This document shows, piece by piece, positions 1 through 12,415 of a DNA stretch of 64,000 nucleotides. Every line of letters starts with the position of its first letter. The stretch's first letter is position 1. The position numbers and the translations under genes were made by a program. The notes below the pieces were generated by a model. The model saw only the letters and a list, made by a program, of their open reading frames with translations, did no database searches and was not told where the DNA came from. Source of the stretch: Perognathus longimembris pacificus (taxonomy: Eukaryota; Chordata; Mammalia; Rodentia; Heteromyidae); the NCBI RefSeq assembly GCF_023159225.1, contig NC_063162.1:89247438-89311437 (forward strand), given 5' to 3'.

Positions 1-491
<491 letters not shown>

Positions 492-509
492 TGCTTCTCG
501 TTTGTTTTT

Positions 510-1360
510 GTTTTGTTTTTTTAAATTTTTATTATAAAACTGATGTACAGAGAGGTTACAGTTTCATACGTTGGGCATTGGATACATTTCTTGTACTGTT
601 TGTTACCTTGTCCCTCATACCCCCCTCCCCCCTCCCCCTGTCCCCCCTGAGGTGTTCAGTTCACTTACACCAAACAGTTTTGCAAGTATTGCTTTTGTTG
701 TTGTTTTTCGTATTTTACCCTTTGTCTCTCAATTTTGGTATTCCCTTTGAATTTCCTAATTCTAATACCAGTACACACTGTTTCCCATACACTCAGATAA
801 GATTACAGAGATAGTGTAGATACAATCACAAGAAGGTGATACACGAACATCATCATAGTAGAAACTACAGATACACATGGGATGTTGAAAGTAGTTACAA
901 CTCTGATATAACAATCATTTTCATAAAATGGAATTCATTTCACTTAGCATCATCTTATGTGATCATAAGGGTATAGCTATTGGGCTCTTGTGATCCTCTG
1001 TTGTGACTTACCTAAACCTGTGCTAATTATTCCCAATAAGGGAGACCATAGAGTCCATGTTTCTTTGGGTCTGGCTCACTTCACTTAGTATAATTTTTTC
1101 CAAGTCCTTCCATTTCCTTACAAATGGGGCAATCTCATTCTTTCTGATAGAGGCATAAATGTAGAACTCCCCTACGACCCAGCAGCCCCACTTTTGGGTA
1201 TTTATCCAAAAAACTACAAACAAAATCAAAGTAAAGCCACCAGCACAACAATGTTCATTGCAGCGCAATTTGTCATAGCGAGAATCTGGAACCAACCCAG
1301 ATGCCCCTCCATAGACGAATGGATCAGGAAAATGTGGTACATATACACAATGGAATTTTA
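510..1360 (-). mobile_element. Young L1, 5'-truncated with inverted 5' part (twin-primed)
   Basis: Bases 510 to about 1163 are the L1 3' end in minus orientation, with a poly-T start and a C-rich tract near 620-650. Bases about 1164-1360 are the adjoining L1 ORF2 end in plus orientation, reading ...RIWNQPRCPSIDEWIRKMW. The whole unit is flanked by an exact 18-bp duplication, TGCTTCTCGTTTGTTTTT, at 492-509 and 1361-1378. The two halves meet within L1 at the TTTATGC region, as expected for one insertion with internal inversion. Confidence 0.9.
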
Positions 1361-1378
1361 TGCTTCTCGTTTGTTTTT

Positions 1379-1560
1379 AAACATCTTTATTGAGTTATGA
1401 TTGACATACAAAAAGCTATACATATTTAATATCTACAATTCAGTGAGTTTGGGGATTAAAAATATGAGTGAATTTGTTAACCAAAGTAGAGAATTCTATG
1501 ATAAATTGAGGTAAGCATGCTAATTTTGCTATTTTCCCCTGAACCTTTACTCATTTGATA
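1379..1560 (-). mobile_element. Ancient L1 3' end fragment
   Basis: The stretch containing tttattgagttatgattgac and nearby aattcagtgagttt resembles the old mammalian L1 3' end in minus orientation. It is the target into which the younger L1 at 510-1360 inserted. Confidence 0.55.
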
Positions 1561-1565
1561 CCTGG

Positions 1566-1768
1566 AGGGGGTAGGTGGGCTTGGGCACTATCACTGGGAT
1601 TTTTTGCTCAAGTGTCATGCCCTATCACTTCAGCTAGAGTTTTACTTCCAGCTTTTTGGTGGTTAGAAATAAGAGTCTCACTCTTTCCTGGAGGGTTGGC
1701 TTTGAACAGTGATTCTCAATTCTTAGCATCCAGAGTAGTAAGGACAACAGTAGTTAGCACCAGTCCCT
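1566..1768 (-). mobile_element. B1-like/Geo composite SINE
   Basis: Reads as the reverse complement of a Geo right half (ttgctcaagtgtcatgccc) followed by a B1-like half (gagtctcactctttcctgg ... gtagttagcaccagt). Strongly diverged. Confidence 0.7.
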
Positions 1769-1872
1769 GTCTGATTCCTAAATTGTAAAGATCTTCTGAA
1801 ACTGTATTAGTCAAGGAAGTCTACTCTGGTGGGCATAACTATTGTTTTGTTTGTAAACAAAACCAAAAACAA

Positions 1873-2094
1873 GGGCTGGGAATATGGCCTAGTGGCAAGA
1901 GTGCTTGCCTCATATACATGAAGTCCTAGGTTCAATTCCTCAGCACCACATATCTAGAAAATGGCCAGAAGTGGCGCTGTGGCTCAAGTTGGCAGAGTGC
2001 TATTAGCGCCTTGAGCAAAGAGAAGCCAGAGACGTGCTTAGGCCTTAGTTCAAACTCCAGGACTGACAATAAATAAGTAAATAAAAATTTAAAG
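1873..2094 (+). mobile_element. IDL-Geo SINE
   Basis: Full head GGGCTGGGAATATGGCCTAG through the Geo half to an A-rich tail. Flanked by near-identical copies of AAAACCAAAAACAA (1859-1872, and about 2095-2109 with one extra C). Confidence 0.93.
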
Positions 2095-2302
2095 AAAACC
2101 CAAAAACAAACAGATTTCTTAAGAGTGGAGTAAAAGTTCAAACTTAGATGAAGACTTAGGATGTATTTCTGCTGTGTATTTTTCCCCAGAGGCATTAAAT
2201 TCTTGTTGATTTATCTCCCTGGGCAGGTACCATTGTACAATATTCAAAATGTTCCCAGAATCCACTTTGCTTTTTCTACTTGAGTTTTAAAACAGGGAAA
2301 CA

Positions 2303-2520
2303 GGGCTGGGGATATGGCCTAGTGGCAAGAGTGCCTGCCTCGGATACACGAGGCCCTAGGTTCGATTCCCCAGCACCACATATACGGAAAACGGCCAGAA
2401 GCGGCACTGTGGCTCAAGTGGCAGAGTGCTAGCCTTGAGCGGGAAGAAGCCAGGGACAGTGCTCAGGCCCTGAGTCCAAGGCCCAGGACTGGCGCAAAAA
2501 CAAAACAAAACAAAACAAAA
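2303..2520 (+). mobile_element. IDL-Geo SINE, 'GGATACACGAGG' subtype
   Basis: Complete element with (CAAAA)n tail. Exact 15-bp duplication TAAAACAGGGAAACA at 2288-2302 and 2521-2535. Carries GGATACACGAGGCCCTAGG and GAGCGGGAAGAAGCC, which differ from most copies in the window. Confidence 0.95.
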
Positions 2521-3120
2521 TAAAACAGGGAAACATATTTATACTAGAATGGAGCCCTTTAGCAATAGGAAGCCAAGATTTAGTTTGGATGTCATTAAGG
2601 GTCACCCCTTTCAGTGGTGTGGGCTATACCGGAATGTGCAGACACAAAGAGACTTTGGCCTAAGGCTTTTTCTAGTATGACAGACACTGCATGACCAGTG
2701 CAGGGCAGGATATGATGAACTGTAGCTTTACTTTTTCACAGGCCATTTGGAGGCTTGGGGCCTCCGATCTCAGAGCTGTAGGTAAATAACTTTCCCCCTT
2801 TCCTCAACATAGTGTTATGTGGAAGGTGGTATTGAAGAGTGCTCCCAGCTCCTTAGCTGAAGTGGGCCAGGAGAGGATCCTATTGCCATTCCCAGTCACC
2901 ATTACAACCACCCAGGCAATTGGGGAAGGGAGAGGTTCCAGGTCTGCTCCCAAACAGGTTAATGTGGTATATCTAAGGCAGGACCTTTGTACCTAGTTAT
3001 TTGGTTTCTTTAGATCTCCTGCCTTTTTTTTTTTTTACTTTTCAGGTAGTTCTTTTTGACTTTGAGTCTTAAGAACCACTGGATCTAGCTGACTTATTTT
3101 TTTTTTCACCAATAAATGCT

Positions 3121-3383
3121 GTATTTTATTTATTTATTTATTTTCTTATTTATTGTCAAAGTGATGTACAGAGAGGTTACAGTTTCATATGTTAGGCCTT
3201 GGGTATATTTCTTGTACTGTTTGTTACCTCCTCCCTCACTCCCCCTCTCCCTCTTCCCCCAGGAGTTGTTCAGTTGGTTTACACCAAATGGTTTTGCAAG
3301 CATTGCTTTTGGAGTCGTTTGTCTTTTTTTATCCTTTGTCTCTCGATTTTTATATTCCCTTTCACTTCCCTAGTTCTAATAAG
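3121..3383 (-). mobile_element. L1 3' end fragment
   Basis: Minus-strand L1 3' UTR from a T-rich start (TTTATTGTCAAAGTGATGTAC) through the C-rich tract to about 3383. No clear target duplication. Confidence 0.85.
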
Positions 3384-3454
3384 GTACTGTGAATCAAACC
3401 CTCACTGAGATATATCTACAGTGCATTATTTGCTGTTTTAAGGCAGTTAGATGC

Positions 3455-3785
3455 ACTCCTCATTTTTTTGTGGGTGGAGTGGGGTAGATATCCTAGGGTT
3501 TGAACTTGGGGTTCGACATTTTGTTAGGCAAGTATTTTAATACCTGAGCCATACTCTCAGCTGTTATTTCAAATAAGGCCTCATGATTTTGTTCATTGTT
3601 GGCCTATATGGTTCTCTGCCTGTACCTCTATGTAGCTGTGACTATACGTGCAGACTACCAGGTCTGGCTTATTTGTTGAGATGGACTCTTACTAACTTTT
3701 TGTCTGGCCTGGCCTCAAATTTTGAACCTCCTAATCTCCACTTCTTGAGTAGCTAGGATTATAGATGTAAGCCACAATTTTTCAT
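3455..3785 (-). mobile_element. Old ID-B1 type SINE cluster
   Basis: An ID-like reverse complement (aggcaagtattttaatacct, gagccatactctcagct) is followed by a B1-like segment (gagtagctaggattatagatg). Resembles B4/RSINE-type dimers; exact family not assigned. Confidence 0.6.
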
Positions 3786-3799
3786 TTATCATGTTACTC

Positions 3800-5410
3800 T
3801 TACCTCATTCTGTACAGAGCAGCAACTACATATAAACTTGGTTTGTAAACACAGGCAGTTTTCTTAAGTCTAGTCATCCATATATAAGTGTTGTCCTCTA
3901 TGAATGTCTACTTCATAGTTTCTCAAGGATTGGGTGTATGATGCAAGGAGAATACTTAGGTCTTGGCACACAGCAGAAGCTCAGTTATCCTTACTTAGGA
4001 ACATGTAGCATGTTATAGTGGGTGGTTTTAGACTAAGTGAAAATTTTGTCTTGGTCTTGGCTCTCACTTTCTAGCTCTGGGCTTATTAGTAACATACTTC
4101 TTTTGCACCCTCTTTTTCTGGACAAATGAGGCTGGGTGGGTGCAATTAGTAAGATGGGGGAGGTGCTCAGGAAGCCTTCTTTTCCTCTTCTTTCTTAACA
4201 CATCACAAGACAGTGAAAAAATACAATTTTAAGAGTAGCACTGACATTGGTGTTGGCAATGCTGTGTTAAGAAAGGATTATTACAGATGCTTTTGGAGCT
4301 GTGATTGGATGTCATAGGCATGTCCCAGAGAGTCCTGAGGATGAGGCAGTGGGCCAGAGCTGCATAAAGAACTTACAAAGAAAGGGAGTTGTGCTTCCTT
4401 ATTTCCATCTCAGTACCTTACTCCTGTTGCCAGTATTCATTATGCTGAGCTTGATGACCATGATTCTCATGCCTACAAACTGGCTGAGATTCTTTCCTTT
4501 AGCTTTTGATTAAGATTTGGTTGAGATATAAGGTTACCTGGGACATAAGAAAGACTTACAGTCCTCAAGTCTGCTGGACAGCTTAAGAGGTCACATTTGT
4601 TCTTTTATTCTCTATAATTTCTTAACAAATGTGCCTGCCAATTATGAAGTTTTTGAACCCCTTGCTTTGTAAGGATTTCAAGTTACTTTTTCTACTGTTC
4701 AGTCTTTATACTCTGCATGGTCATCCAGAATGAGAAAAAGGACAGTGGCTGGAGGTGACAGAATGCTGTAACATGAGTTGAATTCTTGCACTACTCATGA
4801 ATCTGGTAGTTCTCATGGGTTTAAGTTAGTAATAGTGCCGTTTATACTTCTGTCTCAAGTGAGGTGATTCAGTCTTTCTCCTTTCATTTCCCTTGCTCTT
4901 TAGTGAACTGAGGACTTTCACTGGATCTAAGGATAGTATTAGAGCACTTTTTGTGACTCATTTCTGCTTCATAGCTTATTGAGATCTTTTTAGCAACTCT
5001 GGGGGATGAGTTCCATGTTTGGTTCATGGACACTTTGATTTAATTTTAGTGGACGCCTAACTAAAATAAGGTAACATATATATGCCAATTCGTTATCTTT
5101 TTGAGTTATGCCATTTTTGTGAACATTAAAGGACTGTAATTTTCGGATACATATGTAAAATATGTGGTTTCTCTTTAAAATATTGTGTTTCTTTTAGAGA
5201 AATATTTTTCATGATTCATTAAAATGGAAAGAAGAAAAATTGAACGAAGATCTATTTTTATTCATGTTGTTAATATTCTATGAGTGGAATCGGTGCCTTC
5301 AGCTTAAATAATACTAGTCAGCTGGAAATAAAGAAGAAAGGGAATAACCACCTCATCTCTGCATTGTAGTTATGATATTCTATAGTGAGTGAAAGCTTTT
5401 TAAGAAAAGA
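3800..5410. other. Intron or upstream sequence, nothing recognised
   Basis: About 1.6 kb of non-repetitive-looking DNA. A 70-codon ORF at 4301-4513 has no recognisable similarity and no splice context; treated as chance. Confidence 0.4.
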
Positions 5411-5411
5411 T

Positions 5412-5538
5412 GCTTGGCAGGGGTGGATGGAGATGCCTGTAATCCCAGCACTAAGGAAGTCAAGGAAAGAGTATCTCAAGTTTGAGGTCAGTCTGGGCTA
5501 CATATTGAGACCCTGTCTAAAAAAAAAAAAAAAAAAAC
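5412..5538 (+). mobile_element. B1-like SINE
   Basis: Contains TGCCTGTAATCCCAGCACTAAGG and the B1 3' end with CTGGGCTACATATTGAGACC, ending in an 18-base A tail. Confidence 0.85.
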
Positions 5539-5559
5539 ACCAAAAATTCAAACAAGATC

Positions 5560-6958
5560 CTTGGCAATGATAGACCAGCCATCCAAGCTTACTATAGAAC
5601 AAATCGATAGAAACTCAGGATCAAGAAAGATAATTTATAGGTTTAAATGTTCTTTAAGTTCTAGAGTCTTCTGATAAAAGATTTCTACAAATTAGGGATG
5701 GTTTCTTGTTTTTGTGTCTGTTTCTGGATCCTCCAATACCCAGTAAGCTAACAGTAGATGCTTAGAAATAAATGGAAGCAAATTGTCCCAGGGCCAGAGA
5801 GAAACCCTGCAATGCCAAGAGGACAAATAATACTAGGGGCTCAAAGATGCAAAGATGGAATCAAAGCAACAGAGTAATAGTATATGAGGGAAAGAATATT
5901 AAACTGGTAGGGAGGGCATGAATTTTTTGTAGTGTTCTTGTGACACACTTGCACATAAATGCCGGAGAGGAGCCCTTGTGTAGTTGGCTCCTGGAGTTCC
6001 TCTCATAAATGTATGAAATGCCACAGTTCTCTCCTGTGCCTGTTAAACAAGTGATGTGGGCAGAATAGTCCTTGTGTTCTTCTTGCCTTATGTGTTTAGC
6101 CCTTGCTATTTTTGGTCAGTATTGAAAACTAACACAAAATAGTCTCTACAAGTACAGAGTTATGAAAGCTATTTTAACAGCTCAGTACTGAGATTTCCAA
6201 AGAGCCCTGTGGTTTTCCCCGGCTCTGCTCAGCCCAGCCAGCTGAGTTTGAGAACTGCTGCCCTAAGTGTTAATGAAACAAAGCTCACCTGGGAGCAGTT
6301 AAGAGAGGGCTTTACAGGAGTTTGTGACAACAAATCTAGGAATTGTGTCCTGTAAAAGTCAGGTCTTATTATGTTGCTCTGGTGGAGTCCCTGTGGGCCA
6401 GCCGCTTATCTAATACTGTTATCTATTCAGTACAGAAGAGTCCCTTCCTTTACCTACTTGCCTTACCAGCCTTTATCCACGGAGGGAGTTGCTGTAAAGT
6501 GGGATTGTATGACTGAAACACTAGTGAGGAGATGGCCAGGTTTAGGGTAGCAGCTGAGAAAGGCAAGTGGTTTGTGTTCTTTTGTGAAAAATACCTTGCC
6601 TGGTTCTATAGAACTTGTTTCAAAACCCAGAAGCTTTTTCTTGAACTAGAACACGAGAAGGATTTGTTTTGTGAGCTGATTCAGGCTCACAGTTAGATGA
6701 GCAATAAAGATGACCAGTTATTTATTGATTTTTGCCTTACTGATTTTTTTAAAATCCTCTCTGTTTAGGGGAAAAATTGATCATGATGATTTGTGTTCAT
6801 ATTATAAATCTGGCCATATGCCTTAGGTTGTTCGGTATTTCAATAAATGATTGTATTACAGAAACTCAGTAGGAAGGGCTGACTAGACCAAAATGGTGAC
6901 AATGAAAAATGACCTGTCTTTCTTGTCTCATTTGCTTTATTTTCTTTGAAGCAAGTAC
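5560..6958. other. Intron or upstream sequence, nothing recognised
   Basis: No repeat family or exon identified by eye. Confidence 0.4.
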
Positions 6959-6960
6959 AA

Positions 6961-7167
6961 CTCTTTCTTTCTTTCTTTTTTTTTTTTTTTGTAATGCTGG
7001 TCCTGGGACTTGAACATAGCTTTTATGCTTGAGCCACAGCTCTACTTCAGGCTTTTTGGTGGTTAATTAAGTCTCTGGACTTCCCTGCCTGGCTGGCTTT
7101 AAACTGTGATCCTCTGATCTCAGCTTCCTGAGTAACTAATATTATAGGCATGAACCACTGATCCCAC
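6961..7167 (-). mobile_element. B1-like/Geo composite SINE
   Basis: T-rich tail, Geo half (tgcttgagccacagctctac) then B1-like half ending tataggcatgaaccactgat, all reverse complement. Confidence 0.8.
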
Positions 7168-7169
7168 GG

Positions 7170-8070
7170 TAGCAGATTTTTTTTTTAGCAGAGTAACAGT
7201 TGGCGTTTCTGGATGAAGACTTGATGGTTTTGAGTTGAATCCAAAGATAAGTAGTATGGGAGCTGTGTGGAGTGGGGAAGGGATAGAATGGAAATCTTCC
7301 TTTTGGGTTAAGGTTGGGTGAAAGATTCTAATGCCAGAAAGCAATGGCTACCAGGATATGTTTTGTAAATTTAGCACATTATTCTAAGAAGTGGAGGCGG
7401 CAGGCTAAAAACTTGGGCTCTCAAAAGACTGCAAGCCTTGGAACACAGGTGGAAAGAGCTTTTAAACATAGGTTGGAGGTTCAGTAAATGTTAGTTTCTC
7501 TGTCCTTTTTCCTGTGCTGCAATGGAAAGTGATAATAGTTCTCCATTGTGCTTAAACATATGTGGGTGATGGTGCTTTTTTCCCAGATTGTTAGGTAGGA
7601 AAAATTAGCTCTTACAATTCAAACCATTCAAGAAATACTTCCTTAGTTGTATGGATATATAAAAAACTAAACAAATGAAAAAGCAAGGTCTTTATGCAAG
7701 GTTTTGTGCTAGATGCTGTGAGAACAAAGTGATGGAAGAGTCAACACTTCCTCCAGGAGCTTACTGATTCCTTGAGGTGAACACCCAAAAAGCACCCTAA
7801 TGTAGGCACCCAAGGACTGCCATATGGATAGTAGCAAAAACCAAGAGCTCAGAAGAGGAGCAAACCACTGTGGGAGGTTGAAGTCCAGTGGGATTCAGAG
7901 AAGCATCTGAAAGAGGGAGGGTTTGACCAGGAGAGTGCTGTGGTAGAGGCTGGGAGCTGAATGACAGCTGTGTTGACAAGCATTCTATTCAATTAAGGTG
8001 AAGAGAGGATCCTGGGAGCCTGTGGGAGGCTGCCTGGTCAGCCAGGGCCTTGGACTGATTTGCATAAGCT
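7170..8070. other. Intron or upstream sequence, nothing recognised
   Basis: No repeat or exon identified. Confidence 0.4.
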
Positions 8071-8083
8071 ACAGGGCCCTTCT

Positions 8084-11075
8084 TTTTTTATCTTTTTCTT
8101 TTTTTTTATTGTCAAACTGATATATAGAGCGGTTACAGTTTCATATGTTAGGCATTGGATACATTTCTTGTACTGTTTGCTACCTCCTCCGTCATCCCCC
8201 CTCCCTCTCCCCTTTTCTCTTCCCCCCCATGAGTTGTTCAGTAGATTTACACTAAACAGTTTTGCAAGTATTGCTTTTGTAAATGTTTGTCTTTTTTACC
8301 CTGTGTCTCTTGATTTTGGTATTCCCTTTCAGTCTCCTAGTTCTAATACCTGTATACACGGTTTCCAATGTACTCAGATAAGATACAGAGATAGTGCAGG
8401 TACAACCACAGGAAGGGATACAAGAGGATCATCAATAATAGAAGCTACAGTTTCACATCGCATGTTGAAAGTAATTACAACAGTGATAAAACAGTCATTT
8501 CCATAACATGGAGTTCATTTCACTTAGCATCATCTTTTGTGTTCATAAGGGTATAGCTATTGGGCTCTTGTGATTCTCTGCTGTGACTAGCCTAAACCTG
8601 TGCTAATTATTCCTTATGAGGGAGACCATAGAGTCCATGTTTCTTTGGGTCTGGCTCACTTCACTTAGTATAATTTTTTCCAAGTCCTTCCATTTCCTTA
8701 CAAATGGGACAATGTCATTCTTTCTGATAGAGGCATAAAATTCCATTGTGTATATGTACCACATTTTCCTGATCCATTCGTCTACTGAGGGGCATCTGGG
8801 TTGGTTCCAAATTCTAGCTATGACAAATTGTGCTGCGATGAACATTGTTGTGCTGGTGGCTTTTGTGTGTTCTTGTTTGTGGTCTTTTGGGTAGATGCAC
8901 AAAAGTGGGGCTGCTGGGTCATAGGGGAGCTCTATGCTTAGCCTTCTGAGGAATCTCCATACCACTTTCCAGAGTGGCTGAACCAGTTTACATTCCCACC
9001 AACAATGAAGTTTTTTGGCCACATCCCCTCCAACATTTGTCATTGTTAGTTTTCTTGATATAGGACATTCTTACTGGGGGGAGGTGGAATCTCAACGTTG
9101 TTTTGATTTGCATTTCTTTTATGGCCAGTGATGTAGAGCACTTTTTCATATGTCTCCTGGCCATTCTCATTTCCTCATCAGAAAAGTCTGTTTTTAAATC
9201 TTTAGCCCACTTTTTGAGGGGCTATTGGTTCTTTGCGGTTTTGTTTTGGAAGAAGGTAATTTTTTTAGTTCTGCATATATTTTAGATTTGAGGCCTTTGT
9301 CCGTTGTATGGCCGGTAAAGATCTTCTCCCAGTCTATGGGCTTTCTGTTTATCTTGTGAGCTATGTCCTTTGCCCTGCAGAAGCTCTGCAGTTTGATGCA
9401 GCCCCATTTGTCCAACCTTTCTTTGATTTGTAGCCTTTCTGGGTCTTTGTAAAGGAAGTTCCATCCTGTGCCAAGGAGCCCAAGTGTTTCTCCTACTCCT
9501 TCCTTTAGTGTTTTCAGGGTGTCTGTTTTGATTTCGAGGTCTTTAATCCATTTGGAATTGATTTTGGTGCAGGGTGATATATAAGGATCTAGTTTTAGTT
9601 TGTTGCATGTGTTGAGCCACTTTTGCCAGCACCATTTGTTAAAGAGGCTATCTTTCTTCCATACTATTGTTTTAGCTCCTTTATCAAAGATTAAGTAGGC
9701 GTAGTTCTGTGGGTTCATTTCTGGGTCTTCAATTCTGTTCCATTGGTCTTCAGGCCTGTTCCAGTGCCAATACCAAGCTGTTTTTATTACTATAGCTTTA
9801 TAATACAGCTTGAAGTTGGGTATTGTAATTCCTCCAGCACTGTTCTTTCTGCTTAGGATTGCTTTTGCTATTCTGGGTCTTTTATTGTTCCATATGAATT
9901 TCTAGATTGCTTCCTCTATTTCATTAAAAAATGGTGTTGGAATATTAATGGGTATTGCATTGAATTTGTAGATAGCCTTTGGCAATATTGCCATTTTGAT
10001 TATATTAATCCTCCCAATCCAGGAGCATGGGAGGTTTTTCCATTTCCTTAGTTCTGCCTTAATTTCGTTTTTCATGTTTTTAAAGTTCTTATCATAGAGG
10101 TCTTTCAATTCTTTGGTTAAGGTTATTCCTAGGTATTTTCTGTTTTTTGAGGCTATTGCAAAAGGAGTTGCTTTCCTGATTTCAGCCTCATAGAGAAAGG
10201 CCATTGATTTTTCAGGGTTTATTTTATATCCTGTAACTTTGCCAAAGTTTTGGATCAGCTCTATTAGCTTGGGAGTAGAGTCAATGGGGTTCTTCAGGCA
10301 TAGGATCATGTCATCTGCGAATAGAGAAAGTTTAACTTCATCTTTTCCTATTTGGATCCCCTTTATATTTTCTTCTTGCCTAATTGCTCTGGCTAGGAAT
10401 TCTAGTTCTATGTTGAAGAGAAGGGGAGAGAGTGGACATCCCTGCCTTGCTCCTGATTTTAAAGGGAATGGCTTTAGTTTTTCACCATTTAGAATTATGC
10501 TTGGTGTTGATTTGTCTTAGACTGCCTTTATTATATTCAGGAGTGTTCCCTGGAATCCCAGTTTTTCCAAGGCTTTTAGCATAAATGGGTGCTGGATTTT
10601 ATCGAATGCTTTTTCCGCATCCAGAGATATAACCAGGTGGTTCTTTAGCTTGCTCTGGTTGATGTGGTGGATTACATTAATTGACTTGTGTATATCAAAC
10701 CAACTTTGCATTCCTGGGATGAACCCAGTTTGATCATGGTGTATGATTTTTTTTTGATGACCTGTTAAAGTCGATTGACCAGAATTTTGTTGAGAATTTT
10801 TGCATCTATGTTCATCAGGGAAATCGGTCTATAGTTCTCTTTCCATGATGAGTCCTTGCCTGGTTTTGGGTTGAGGGTTATACTGGCTTCATAGAATGAG
10901 TCTGGTAGTGAACGTTCTCTTTCAGTTTCATTGAAGGGTTTGACAAATATTGGTGTGAGTTCTGTTTTGAAGGCCTTGTAGAATTCTGCTGTGAATCCAT
11001 CTGGACCTGGGCTTTTCTTGGATGGGAGATCACTTATTGCCATTTCTATTTCAATGCTGGATATGGGTCTGTTAC
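8084..11075 (-). mobile_element. Young L1, 5'-truncated, about 3.0 kb
   Basis: The insert starts with a T-rich 3' end (8084-8110), followed by 3' UTR with a C-rich tract and then ORF2 in minus orientation. It stops inside the reverse transcriptase domain at 11075. An exact 13-bp duplication ACAGGGCCCTTCT lies at 8071-8083 and 11076-11088. This is the largest and most complete L1 in the window. Its 3' UTR closely resembles the copies at 510, 28764 and 53154. Confidence 0.96.
8603..11075 (-). pseudogene. L1 ORF2 remnant (reverse transcriptase to C-terminus), disabled
   Basis: Segments of ORF2p are readable in order on the minus strand. 11043-10765 has S-P-G-P-D-G-F and N-Y-R-P-I-S-L. 10711-10517 has [11 protein letters not shown]. 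The catalytic F-A-D-D box is at about 10321-10310. The C-terminal part at 9043-8603 includes W-N-Q-P-R-C-P-S-V-D-E-W-I. The frame changes near the A-run opposite 10746-10756, and in-frame stops occur at 10517-10519, 9902-9904 and 9194-9196. The endonuclease domain and ORF1 are absent because of the truncation. It therefore cannot encode an active protein. Confidence 0.93.
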
Positions 11076-11438
11076 ACAGGGCCCTTCTAAGTGGAAGGTT
11101 TGCCTAGTTGATGTTTGAAGGAGAACTGGAACGGGTGTGCCTTATATGCAGCTCAGGTATCCGAGGGATTCACCCACCATTCACTTTAACTGACATGACA
11201 AAGCAAGAAAAACAGAATCCTAATCTTGTTGATAATAAAGTGACCAGTACCAAGACCATGTTCCTGCTATCCTTCTGTTGGGTGCGCTCTATGGGTGGGG
11301 GCTGGTGAAACCAAGTGCTGTGTTCTCTTGGTGTGAATGTTGGCCATGTCTTTACATTGAGTGAGACTAAGAAGACTTTCCTGGTTGACCAAAGTTACAT
11401 GCATATTTATTTTTAAGGTACAAGTTTCTGTTTGATTC

Positions 11439-11441
<3 letters not shown>

Positions 11442-11482
<41 letters not shown>
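11442..11482. repeat. (CT)n microsatellite
   Basis: Near-uninterrupted CT dinucleotides followed by a C run. Confidence 0.98.
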
Positions 11483-11483
<1 letters not shown>

Positions 11484-11682
11484 CCCCCATTTTCTTTTTA
11501 AATAGACTCTATCGAGGAGGATTTCCAATCCATACCTTGAACATGCTCCTTCACAGGTAGGACATCTTGATTTTGTCTTGTAGAATTTTCTGTGAAAGTA
11601 GTGCAGAATTTTGCTGGGAAGCTGCAAGGTCTCCCTCACCAAGGGTGACAGCCAGAATGTTCAAGATGCCCTAATAGATGTA

Positions 11683-11724
11683 TACAAGGCAAGCACTCTT
11701 GCCACTAGGCCATCTCCCCAGCCC
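11683..11724 (-). mobile_element. Tailless 42-bp 5' fragment of IDL-Geo SINE
   Basis: The reverse complement of this segment is the first 42 bases of IDL-Geo (GGGCTGGGGAGATGGCCTAG to ...GCTTGCCTTGTA). It has no A tail and no Geo half. It is bordered by an exact 17-bp duplication ATGCCCTAATAGATGTA at 11666-11682 and 11725-11741, so it is a complete insertion event and not a decayed element. Confidence 0.88.
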
Positions 11725-12009
11725 ATGCCCTAATAGATGTAAGATATTCATGAAGTAGGAACTGAATAGTTCTCCAATTCCCACGTGTTCTACATGGATG
11801 TATTAGAAGTGTGGCAGAGTAAATGTATTATAAAGTTTTGTGCATTGACATAAATACCCCCCCATTTTTTTTAACAACTAGTGGGTCATGTACAGTAAAA
11901 ACTTCACCAAAGAGGAAATGTATATGCAGAGTTATCGATAAGTGGCCTATCCATTTGCTCATTGATAGGAAAGGACGAGTATACCTTTATCATGTTGTGT
12001 TAAAGACTT

Positions 12010-12240
12010 AATAGAAGTTGGGCAATGTTGAATCATGCCTGTAGTCCTAGCTACTCAGGAGACTGAGATCTGAAGATTGTGGTTCAAAGCTAGCCCAGGC
12101 AGACTAATCTGAGAGACTCTTATTTCCACTTTCCCAGCAAAAAGTGAGAGATGGAGCTGTGGCTCAAGTGATAGAGTACCAGCCTTGAGTGAAAAAGCTA
12201 AGCGAGGGTGCAAAGCCATGAGTTCAAGACCCAGTACAGG
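12010..12240 (+). mobile_element. B1-like/Geo composite SINE, split by IDL-Geo
   Basis: B1-like half (catgcctgtagtcctagcta) then Geo half (GTGGCTCAAGTGATAGAGTACC). The element resumes at 12445 after the inserted IDL-Geo. Confidence 0.8.
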
Positions 12241-12415
12241 GGGGCTGGGGATATGGCCTAGTGGCAAGAGTGCTTGCCTTGTATACATGAGGCCCTGCGC
12301 CACATATACAGAAAACGGCCAGAAGTGGTGCTGTGGCTCAAGTGGCAGAGTGCTAGCCTTGAGCAAGAAGAAGCCAGGGACAGTGCTCAGGCCCTGAGTC
12401 CAAGGCCCAGGACTG

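Noticed and set aside
8603..11043. Reverse transcriptase-like gene that might be taken for a retron or group II intron protein
   Set aside because: Motif order, the FADD box and the 3' UTR with poly-A and target duplication identify it as mammalian L1 ORF2; it is disabled.
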